Shown: in pieces, positions 1 through 8,233 of the stretch
Numbering within the stretch: position 1 is the first letter of the stretch
Layout: the number at the start of each line of letters is the position of its first letter
From: Azoarcus_F sp048158365
Lineage (GTDB): Bacteria > Pseudomonadota > Gammaproteobacteria > Burkholderiales > Rhodocyclaceae
Strand: one strand, 5' to 3'
Assembly: GCA_048158365.1 (NCBI GenBank)
Contig: JBLLNL010000002.1
DNA length: 64,000 nucleotides
Program-made: the position numbers and the translations under genes
The notes under the pieces: generated by a model
What the model saw: the letters and a program-made list of their open reading frames with translations, nothing else
What the model was told of the DNA's origin: nothing
Databases searched by the model: none

Positions 1-1264
1 TTCGACGGTAGCCCGCATCGTCATGGATGGCGGACACCCTGAGCTTGTCCTCCCGATCGTCGTCGAGCACCGAGAACAGTTTGAAATCGCGAATGACCGT
101 CGGCGACAGAAACTGGGCCACGAAGCTCTCGTCCTTGAAGCTGCGCATCGCAAAATCGAAGGTGTCCTGCCAATTGCTGCCGGCGATGTCCGGAAACCAG
201 TGCTTGTCCTCTTCGGTCGGCGCCTCGCAGATCCGCTTGATGTCGCGCCACATCGCAAAGCCGAGCGCATAGGGATTGATGCCGTTGTACCAGCGCTCGT
301 TGTAGGCGGGTTGATACACCACATTGGTGTGCGACTGCAGGAACTCGAGCATGAAGCTCTCCCCGAGCAGGCCCTCGTCATACAGACGATTCAGGATGGT
401 GTAATGCCAGAAGGTCGCCCAGCCTTCGTTCATGACCTGGGTCTGGCGTTGTGGAAAGAAGTACTGCGAGATCTTGCGGACGATGCGCACGACCTCCCGC
501 TGCCAGGGTTCGAGCAGGGGTGCGTGCTTCTCGACGAAGTAGAGCAGGTTCTCTTCAGGCTCGGGCGGGAAGCGGCGCTGCGGCAGGCGCTCTTCTCGCG
601 CGTCCAGACTGGGCAGCGTGCGCCACAATTCGTTCACCTGGCTCTGCAGGTATTCCTCGCGTTCCTGCTGGCGCATCTTTTCCTTCGCGAGTGACAGTTT
701 CTGCGGACGCCGATATCGATCCACGCCAAGATTCATCAGCGCATGGCAGGAGTCGAGCAACAGTTCGACTTCCTCTTCACCATGTCGCTCCTCGCACTGA
801 GTGATGAAGTTTCTCGCGAACAGCAGGTAGTCGATGATCGCGTCCGCATTGGTCCAGGTGCGGAACAGGTAGTTGCCCTTGAAGAAGCTGTTGTGCCCGT
901 AAGCTGCGTGCGCGATGACCAGGGCCTGCATCGTCAGCGTGTTCTCCTCCATCAGATAGGCGAGGCATGGATTGGAGTTGATGACGATTTCGTAGGCCAG
1001 GCCCATCTGACCGCGCTTGTAGCCCTTCTCGGTAGCCAGGAAATGCTTGCCGAAGGACCAGTGGTGATAATTGACCGGCATGCCGACCGACGCGTAGGCA
1101 TCCATCATCTGCTCGGATGTGATCAGTTCGATCTGCACCGGGTAGGTGTCCAGTCCGAAGTCGGACGCGACCCTCGCGATCTCGGTGTGGTAGCGTTCGA
1201 TCGCCTCGAAGGTCCATTCGGACGTGTCGGGCAGGGGCTGTGGCTTCAGCGCGGGTCGGCTCAT
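1..1264 (-). CDS. spoVR: SpoVR family protein (partial, 3' end beyond window)
   Basis: The reverse strand from an ATG at 1264 stays open to the window edge (421 codons). The translation begins MSRPALKPQPLP and continues with YHHWSFGK and GLAYEIVINSNPC, which are typical of the SpoVR/YcgB family. The start overlaps the stop of the upstream DUF444 gene by four bases (ATGA), so the two are translationally coupled. SpoVR proteins are soluble and their biochemical role is unclear. In non-sporulating proteobacteria they are found with PrkA and DUF444 proteins and are linked to stationary-phase or nitrogen-stress responses. The C-terminus lies outside the window. Confidence 0.93.
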   Translation of the reverse strand, partial: MSRPALKPQPLPDTSEWTFEAIERYHTEIARVASDFGLDTYPVQIELITSEQMMDAYASVGMPVNYHHWSFGKHFLATEKGYKRGQMGLAYEIVINSNPCLAYLMEENTLTMQALVIAHAAYGHNSFFKGNYLFRTWTNADAIIDYLLFARNFITQCEERHGEEEVELLLDSCHALMNLGVDRYRRPQKLSLAKEKMRQQEREEYLQSQVNELWRTLPSLDAREERLPQRRFPPEPEENLLYFVEKHAPLLEPWQREVVRIVRKISQYFFPQRQTQVMNEGWATFWHYTILNRLYDEGLLGESFMLEFLQSHTNVVYQPAYNERWYNGINPYALGFAMWRDIKRICEAPTEEDKHWFPDIAGSNWQDTFDFAMRSFKDESFVAQFLSPTVIRDFKLFSVLDDDREDKLRVSAIHDDAGYRR

Positions 1265-2526
1265 GCGAGGCTCTTCTTGAACAGTTCGCGAAACACCGGA
1301 TAGATCTGCGCCGGTTCCTCGATATTCTGCATCGCGAAATTTGCGTGGCTGTCGATCAGCTTCTCGTACTCGCGCCACAGGTTCTGCGGTTCGCCCGGCG
1401 TGATCTCGATGTAGGCGAAGTACTGGCACCACGGCAGTACGCGGGTCGCGAGCAACTCACGGCAGATCGGTGAATCGTTGTCCCAGTTGTCGCCGTCCGA
1501 GGCCTGCGCGCCGTAGATGTTCCAGCTACCGCCAGCGTAGCGATCGGCAATGATGTCATGCATCAGGTTCAGCGCGCTCGACACGACGGTGCCGCCCGAC
1601 TCGCGCGAATGAAAGAACTCGTCCTCGTCGACCTCCTTCGCCATCGTGTGATGACGGATGAAGACGACGTCGATGTGCTCGTAGCTGCGGGTCAGGAACA
1701 GGTAGAGCAGCATGAAGAAACGCTTGGCGGTCGCCTTCTTCTGCTCGTCCATCGACCCGGACACGTCCATCACGCAGAACATCACCGCCTGCGTGGTCGG
1801 TTTGGGCACGCGGATGCGGTTGTTGTAGCGCAGGTCGAAGCTGTCGATGAACGGGATCGCATCGATCTTGAGCTTGAGGCGGGCGATCTCCTCGTGCAGC
1901 GCGATCACGTCCGCGTGGTCCTCGCCGTGCGCTTCGATCAACTGCTCCAGTTCGCGTTGCAGCTCACGCAATCGCCCGTGGAATGGCGCACCGAGGGCCA
2001 GGCGTCGCCCCAGCGCGCCGCGCAGCGAGCGCACGATGTTGATGTTGGCGGGGGAGCCGTCGGAGGAGAAACCGGCGCGCTGGCTCTTGAAGTCGGTCAC
2101 CCGCGCGAGCTGCGTGCGCACCAGATTCGGAAGCGCCAGGTCATCGAAGAAGATGTCGAGAAACTCCTCGCGCGACAGGTGGAAGACGAAGTCGTCCTCG
2201 CCCTCACCCTCGTTGCTGGCCCGTCCACCACCTCCGCCGCCGCTGCCTCCGGACGGGCGCTTGATGGTGTCGCCGCTCATGAACTGGTCGTTGCCCGAAA
2301 AGATCTGCTCCCAGATTCCGCCCGAACCATGCTGAAAATGCGGCTCACCGAGGTCGCGCGCCGGGATCGACACGTCCTCGCCGTTGTCGAGGTCCCGAAT
2401 CGAGCGATCGTTGATCGCGTCGTTCACCGCGCGCCGGATCTGTTTTTTGAATCGACGCAGAAAGCGCTGGCGATTGACCGCACTCTTCTTCTTGCTGTCA
2501 AAGCGCCGGTCGACGATTCGGACCAT
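1261..2526 (-). CDS. yeaH: YeaH/YhbH family protein (DUF444, von Willebrand A-like)
   Basis: This 421-residue protein starts MVRIVDRRFDSKKKSAVNRQ and has the family's N-terminal block (RFLRRFKKQIRRAV), a glycine-rich linker near residues 90-100, and a C-terminal vWA-like part containing VMDVSGSMDE. I chose the ATG at 2526 because GAGG lies about seven bases upstream and the family begins there; a longer frame to 2550 has no ribosome site. It sits between prkA and spoVR in the conserved yeaG-yeaH-ycgB arrangement and overlaps spoVR by four bases. It probably acts with the PrkA kinase, but its molecular role is not established. Confidence 0.93.
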   Translation of the reverse strand: MVRIVDRRFDSKKKSAVNRQRFLRRFKKQIRRAVNDAINDRSIRDLDNGEDVSIPARDLGEPHFQHGSGGIWEQIFSGNDQFMSGDTIKRPSGGSGGGGGGRASNEGEGEDDFVFHLSREEFLDIFFDDLALPNLVRTQLARVTDFKSQRAGFSSDGSPANINIVRSLRGALGRRLALGAPFHGRLRELQRELEQLIEAHGEDHADVIALHEEIARLKLKIDAIPFIDSFDLRYNNRIRVPKPTTQAVMFCVMDVSGSMDEQKKATAKRFFMLLYLFLTRSYEHIDVVFIRHHTMAKEVDEDEFFHSRESGGTVVSSALNLMHDIIADRYAGGSWNIYGAQASDGDNWDNDSPICRELLATRVLPWCQYFAYIEITPGEPQNLWREYEKLIDSHANFAMQNIEEPAQIYPVFRELFKKSLA

Positions 2527-2577
2527 TGAGTGCCTCAAGGCCAGGTGCATCGTTAAGGTCGGCAGTCTGCGATGCAG

Positions 2578-4500
2578 TCAGGAGGACTTCCTGACCCGCA
2601 GATACCACTCGCACAGCAGGCGCACCTGCTTCTCCGTATAGCCTTTGTCGATCATGCGGTCGACGAAGTCCTGGTGCTTCTTCTGTTCGTCTATGCTGGC
2701 TTTGGCGTTGAAGCTGATGACCGGCAGCAGGTCCTCGGTGTTCGAGAACATTTTCTTCTCGATCACGCCACGCAGTTTTTCGTAGCTGGTCCAGCTCGGA
2801 TTCTTGCCATCGTGCTTGGCCCGGGCGCGCAACACGAAATTGACCACCTCGTTGCGGAAGTCCTTCGGGTTGCTGATCCCGGCCGGTTTCTCGATCTTCT
2901 CGAGTTCGTCGTTCAGCGAGGAGCGATCGAGAATCTCACCGGTGTTCGGGTCACGGAACTCCTGGTCCTGGATCCAGAAGTCGGCATAGGTGACATAGCG
3001 GTCGAAGATGTTCTGACCGTACTCCGAGTAACTCTCAAGATACGCAGTCTGGATCTCCTTGCCGATGAACTCGGCGTACCGCGGCGCGAGATATTCCTTG
3101 ATATAGCCGAGGTAACGCGCTTCGGTCTCAGGCGGAAACTGCTCTCGCTCGATCTGCTGCTCGAGCACGTACATGAGGTGCACCGGATTGGCCGCGACCT
3201 CACGGTGGTCGAAGTTGAACACCTTGGACAGCGCCTTGAACGCGAAGCGGGTCGAAAGCCCGGTCATGCCCTCATCGACGCCAGCGTAGTCGCGGTATTC
3301 CTGCAGACTCTTCGCCTTGGGGTCGGTGTCCTTCAGGTTCTCCCCGTCGTAGATGCGCATCTTGGAGAAGATGCTGGAGTTTTCGGGCTCCTTCAGTCGC
3401 GACAGCACTGCGAACTGGGCCATCATCTTCAGCGTGTCGGGCGCGCATGGCGACTCGGACAGCGAGCTGTCCGCGAGCAACTTGTCGTAGATGCGGATTT
3501 CGTCCGACACGCGCAGGCAGTAGGGCACCTTGACCGTGTAGATCCGGTCGAGAAAGGCCTCGTTGTTCTTGTTGTTCTTGAACGCGACCCACTCGGACTC
3601 GTTGGAGTGCGCCATCACGATGCCGTCGAACGGAATCGCTCCGAACCCCTCCGTGCCCTTGTAGTTGCCTTCCTGGGTGGCGGTCAGTAGCGGATGCAGG
3701 ACCTTGATAGGCGCCTTGAACATCTCCACGAACTCGAGCAGGCCGCGGTTCGCGAGACAAAGGCCGCCCGAGTAGCTGTACGCGTCAGGATCGTCCTGTG
3801 AGTACTGTTCGAGCTTGCGGATGTCGACCTTGCCGACCAAGGACGAAATATCCTGATTGTTCTCGTCGCCCGGCTCGGTCTTGGAGACCGCAATCTGACG
3901 CAGCACCGAGGGCCTGAGCTTGACCACCCGGAAGCGCGTGATGTCGCCACCGAACTCGTTCAGGCGCTTGACCGCCCATGGGCTCATGATCGTGTTGAGG
4001 TAACGCCGCGGGACACCGAAGTCGTCTTCGAGTAACTGGCCATCCTCGTCGGGGTCGAACAGCCCGAGCGGCGATTCATGCACAGGGGAGCCCTTGATCG
4101 CGTAGAAGGGCACTTTTTCGATCAGGGTCTTCAGCTTTTCGGCCAGCGAGCTCTTGCCGCCCCCGACCGGTCCGAGCAGGTACAGGATCTGTTTCTTTTC
4201 CTCCAGCCCCTGGGCGGCGTGACGGAAGTAGGACACGATGTGCTCGATGACCTCCTCCATGCCGTAGAAGTCACGAAAGGCCGGGTAGAGTCGCAGCACC
4301 TTGTTCGAAAAGATCCGCGACAGACGCGGGTCCAGACGCGTATCAGCCAGTTCGGGCTCGCCAATAGCCATCAACATTCGCTCGGCCGCAGTCGCATAGG
4401 CCGAAGCATCGGTCTTGCACAGTTCCAGATACTCCTGGATGGAAAACTCTTCCTCTCTGTCCGCCTCGAAACGCGCCTGATAGGCGTTGAAGATGCTCAT
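2578..4500 (-). CDS. prkA: PrkA family serine protein kinase (YeaG-like)
   Basis: The product has 640 residues, close to E. coli YeaG. An AAA-like N-terminal domain has a P-loop GPVGGGKSS at residues 110-118, and the C-terminal half is the PrkA kinase-like region. The start MSIFNAYQARFEAD is preceded by AGGAG at a good distance; an upstream extension to 4545 adds 15 residues not seen in the family. It is the first gene of the prkA-yeaH-spoVR operon, which in enterobacteria responds to nutrient limitation and stationary phase. I could not recognise its promoter. Two palindromes lie 112 and 163 bases upstream. Confidence 0.95.
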   Translation of the reverse strand: MSIFNAYQARFEADREEEFSIQEYLELCKTDASAYATAAERMLMAIGEPELADTRLDPRLSRIFSNKVLRLYPAFRDFYGMEEVIEHIVSYFRHAAQGLEEKKQILYLLGPVGGGKSSLAEKLKTLIEKVPFYAIKGSPVHESPLGLFDPDEDGQLLEDDFGVPRRYLNTIMSPWAVKRLNEFGGDITRFRVVKLRPSVLRQIAVSKTEPGDENNQDISSLVGKVDIRKLEQYSQDDPDAYSYSGGLCLANRGLLEFVEMFKAPIKVLHPLLTATQEGNYKGTEGFGAIPFDGIVMAHSNESEWVAFKNNKNNEAFLDRIYTVKVPYCLRVSDEIRIYDKLLADSSLSESPCAPDTLKMMAQFAVLSRLKEPENSSIFSKMRIYDGENLKDTDPKAKSLQEYRDYAGVDEGMTGLSTRFAFKALSKVFNFDHREVAANPVHLMYVLEQQIEREQFPPETEARYLGYIKEYLAPRYAEFIGKEIQTAYLESYSEYGQNIFDRYVTYADFWIQDQEFRDPNTGEILDRSSLNDELEKIEKPAGISNPKDFRNEVVNFVLRARAKHDGKNPSWTSYEKLRGVIEKKMFSNTEDLLPVISFNAKASIDEQKKHQDFVDRMIDKGYTEKQVRLLCEWYLRVRKSS

Positions 4501-4611
4501 TCCGGATCTCCTGTTCAGGCCTGCTGGCCAGGTGCTACGGCTCAAGAAGCACGCGGGAAGGGCAATCGGCAGTCGTGCAGTCGCGAATTCCTCTCCACCG
4601 CATGACAGTCA

Positions 4612-4627
4612 GAGAGTGGTCACTCTC
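4612..4627. repeat. 16-bp palindrome, possible operator
   Basis: GAGAGTG-GT-CACTCTC is a perfect 7+2+7 inverted repeat in the prkA/tig divergent region. A second 6+1+6 palindrome (GTCCAT-T-ATGGAC) lies at 4663-4675. Repeats this short occur by chance in 64 kb, so an operator role is only a suggestion from position. Confidence 0.3.
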
Positions 4628-4709
4628 GCCGAGTTCCTCGTCGTGCCGAAGCTGTTCGATGAGTCCATTATGGACGGGTCTTGCTGCTGGAAGGAAGACT
4701 GGTCCCGTA

Positions 4710-4718
4710 TGCTAGAAT
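4710..4718 (+). promoter_or_regulatory. extended -10 promoter for tig
   Basis: TG-C-TAGAAT matches an extended -10 element (TGnTATAAT, with one mismatch in the hexamer). Transcription would start near 4725, about 105 bases before the tig start codon. No good -35 hexamer is visible, as is common for extended -10 promoters. Confidence 0.45.
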
Positions 4719-4829
4719 GCCCGTTTATTCGCAAAATACGGGGCGCCGCATCGAACGACCGAGCCGAATCCGGCCACTCGGATCATTCGCACCGGTGCCT
4801 TTTCACTTCGACTTGTCAGGGATGAATTG

Positions 4830-6134
4830 ATGCAGAACAACCAGGAAACCCGGAGCGCGCTGGAACGGCGGATCGAGATGTCCGTGCCGATGGCCGACAT
4901 CGAAAAAGAGGTCGAAACCCGCCTCAAGCGCCTCGCTCGCACCGTCAAGATGCCGGGCTTTCGCCCGGGCAAGGTACCGCTCAAGATCGTGGCGCAGTCC
5001 TATGGACAGCAGGCGCGCTCGGAGGCGATCGGCGCCGCGGTGGAGAAGAGTTTCGGGGAGCAGGTCCGCGAACAGAAGCTGCGGGTGGCCGGCAGTCCGC
5101 GCATCGAGCCGAGCGAGGCCGCCAACGAAGACATGCTCGCGTTCAGCGCGGTGTTCGAGGTGTATCCCGAAGTCGAACTGGGTGATCTGTCCGGTCAGAA
5201 GATCGAGCGTCCGGTGCTGGCGGTCGGCGACGCCGAAGTCGACAAGACGCTCGAGGTCCTGCGCAAGCAGCGCACCACCTTCGAGGCAACCGACCGGCCG
5301 GTGCATGATGGCGACCGAGTGGTGATCGATTTCGTCGGGCGCAAGGATGGCGAGGAATTCGAAGGGGGCAAGGCGGACGATTTTCCGTTCGTCGTGGGCG
5401 CGGGTTCGATGCTCAAGGATTTCGAGGCGGCCGTGCAGGGGCTGAAGGCCGGCGACAGCAAGACCTTCGACATGACTTTCCCTGACGATTATCACGCCGC
5501 CAATCTCGCCGGTCAGGCGGTACAGTTCGAGATCACGGTCAAGGGCGTCGAGGCGCCCAAGCTGCCGGCAGTGGATGCGGATTTCGCCCGCGCGCTCGGC
5601 GTGGCCGACGGCGATGTCGGCAAACTGCGCGAAGAGGTCAAGAGCAATCTCGAGCGCGAAGTCAAGCGCCGCATCCAGGCCAAGGTCAAGGAGCAGGTCA
5701 TGGATGCGTTGATCGCGGTCCACCCGATCGAAGTTCCGGCGGCGCTGGTCGAGGCCGAATCGCGTCAGTTGGCCGACAACGCCAGGCGCGACATGGAGAT
5801 GCGCGGTATGAACGTAAAGGACATTCCGGTCGACCCGTCCTGGTTCACGTCGCAGGCCGAGCGTCGCGTCAAGCTGGGCCTGATCATGGCCGAGCTGGTG
5901 AAGGCGAAGGAATTGTTTGCCAAGCCGGAGCAGATCAGAACTCTGGTCGAGGAAATGGCTCAGAGCTACGAGGACCCGTCGGAGCTGGTACGTTGGTATT
6001 ATGCGCAGCCTGAGCGGCTCGCCCAGGCGGAGGCGGTGGTGGTTGAGGACAACGTGGTTGAGTGGGTGGTTTCGCAGGTTCACACGACCGACAACGAAAC
6101 CAGCTTCGATGAACTGATGGGGAACGCTGCCTGA
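4830..6134 (+). CDS. tig: trigger factor
   Basis: Trigger factor is the ribosome-bound chaperone with peptidyl-prolyl isomerase activity that receives nascent chains. The 434-residue product matches the family length. The N-terminal domain carries the ribosome-docking signature (GFRPGKVP, residues 46-53). A central FKBP-like domain (about 150-240, with VVIDFVGRKDGEEFEGG) is followed by the helical C-terminal domain. The ATG at 4830 is preferred to a TTG one codon earlier. It leads the tig-clpP-clpX-lon protein-quality-control block, with clpP only 20 bases downstream. Confidence 0.97.
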   Translation: MQNNQETRSALERRIEMSVPMADIEKEVETRLKRLARTVKMPGFRPGKVPLKIVAQSYGQQARSEAIGAAVEKSFGEQVREQKLRVAGSPRIEPSEAANEDMLAFSAVFEVYPEVELGDLSGQKIERPVLAVGDAEVDKTLEVLRKQRTTFEATDRPVHDGDRVVIDFVGRKDGEEFEGGKADDFPFVVGAGSMLKDFEAAVQGLKAGDSKTFDMTFPDDYHAANLAGQAVQFEITVKGVEAPKLPAVDADFARALGVADGDVGKLREEVKSNLEREVKRRIQAKVKEQVMDALIAVHPIEVPAALVEAESRQLADNARRDMEMRGMNVKDIPVDPSWFTSQAERRVKLGLIMAELVKAKELFAKPEQIRTLVEEMAQSYEDPSELVRWYYAQPERLAQAEAVVVEDNVVEWVVSQVHTTDNETSFDELMGNAA

Positions 6135-6154
6135 GGGCGGCGAGGGGCCATTCG

Positions 6155-6790
6155 ATGAGCAACGTAGCTGAAGGCGGTAGTAAGTGGAACCCGGTCGGAC
6201 TCGGCCTGGTTCCGATGGTGGTCGAGCAGAGCGGGCGTGGCGAGCGTGCCTACGACATCTATTCACGGCTCCTGAAAGAGCGGGTGGTGTTCCTCGTCGG
6301 CCCGGTCAATGATGTGACCGCCAACCTGATCGTCGCGCAGTTGCTGTTCCTGGAGTCGGAGAATCCGGACAAGGATGTGTACTTCTACATCAACTCGCCC
6401 GGGGGATCGGTGACCGCGGGTATGGCGATCTACGACACGATGCAGTTCATCAAGCCCCATGTCAGCACGCTGTGCATCGGGCAGGCTGCCAGCATGGGAT
6501 CCTTCCTGCTCGCGGCGGGCGAGAAGGGCAAGCGTTTCTGCCTGCCCAACTCAAGGGTCATGATCCACCAGCCGCTGGGCGGTTTTCAGGGGCAGGCGTC
6601 CGATATCGAGATTCACGCCCGTGAGATACTCAGCATCCGCGACCGGCTGAACGGCATGCTTGCGAAACACACCGGCCAGCCGATCGAGCAGATCGAAAAG
6701 GATACCGATCGGGACAGATTCATGAGCGCAACCGATGCGCTTGAATATGGCCTTGTAGACAAGGTGCTGACGTCGCGCGCAGATACCTGA
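6155..6790 (+). CDS. clpP: ATP-dependent Clp protease proteolytic subunit
   Basis: ClpP forms the tetradecameric serine-protease chamber that degrades substrates unfolded by ClpX or ClpA. The 211-residue product has the complete triad: Ser113 in GQAASMGSF, His138 in VMIHQPLGG and Asp187 in DTDRDRF, in the spacing of E. coli ClpP. The first dozen residues probably form the propeptide that is cleaved on assembly. It lies between tig and clpX with short gaps, consistent with one transcription unit. Confidence 0.98.
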   Translation: MSNVAEGGSKWNPVGLGLVPMVVEQSGRGERAYDIYSRLLKERVVFLVGPVNDVTANLIVAQLLFLESENPDKDVYFYINSPGGSVTAGMAIYDTMQFIKPHVSTLCIGQAASMGSFLLAAGEKGKRFCLPNSRVMIHQPLGGFQGQASDIEIHAREILSIRDRLNGMLAKHTGQPIEQIEKDTDRDRFMSATDALEYGLVDKVLTSRADT

Positions 6791-6809
6791 CCCTGGAGAG
6801 AGACCGACC

Positions 6810-8084
<1,275 letters not shown>

Positions 8085-8118
8085 GCCCTTCGGGCGTCGG
8101 CCTGCACGGACGACGCCC
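8085..8118 (+). terminator. hairpins after clpX (no U-tract)
   Basis: Directly after the clpX stop, GCCC-TTC-GGGC (8085-8095) overlaps a larger inverted repeat GGGCGTCG-N11-CGACGCCC (8092-8099 with 8111-8118). The two are mutually exclusive. Neither is followed by a run of T, so these may stabilise the mRNA 3' end or attenuate rather than terminate fully. Confidence 0.35.
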
Positions 8119-8173
8119 GCGCTCCGATGGGGCCGCGGAGAGTGTCCAGATGGCGGGTATCGACCGCCAGACG

Positions 8174-8201
8174 CTTGATTTTGTCGGTTGAGCCCCCACA
8201 T
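8174..8201 (+). promoter_or_regulatory. sigma32-type heat-shock promoter for lon
   Basis: CTTGATT (8174-8180), a 13-base spacer and CCCCACAT (8194-8201) match the sigma32 consensus CTTGAAA-N11-16-CCCCATNT closely. Transcription would begin near 8208. That makes an ATG at 8210 unlikely as the start and supports the ATG at 8234. Lon is a classic RpoH-regulated gene in proteobacteria. Confidence 0.65.
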
Positions 8202-8209
8202 GGCTCAAC
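8187..8209. repeat. inverted repeat overlapping the lon -10 region (candidate operator)
   Basis: GTTGAGCC-N7-GGCTCAAC is a perfect 8+7+8 inverted repeat. It spans the predicted -10 element and transcription start of the lon heat-shock promoter. It superficially resembles the HspR/HAIR element (TTGAG...CTCAA), but the half-sites are two bases too far apart. It is not the HrcA/CIRCE sequence. The position suits a repressor site; the regulator is unknown. Confidence 0.4.
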
Positions 8210-8233
8210 ATGTTCCTGCAAGGTAAATACAAC

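Larger units (their letters stand above)
4501..4829. other. divergent intergenic region between prkA and tig
   Basis: This 329-base gap separates the divergent prkA operon and tig. It holds the tig extended -10 element (4710-4718) and two short palindromes (4612-4627 and 4663-4675). I see no convincing coding frame and no clear sigma54 or sigmaS promoter for prkA. Confidence 0.6.

Noticed and set aside
8187..8209. The lon inverted repeat as a canonical HspR/HAIR site
   Set aside because: The TTGAG and CTCAA cores are 11 bases apart instead of 9, so I kept it only as a candidate operator of unknown type.
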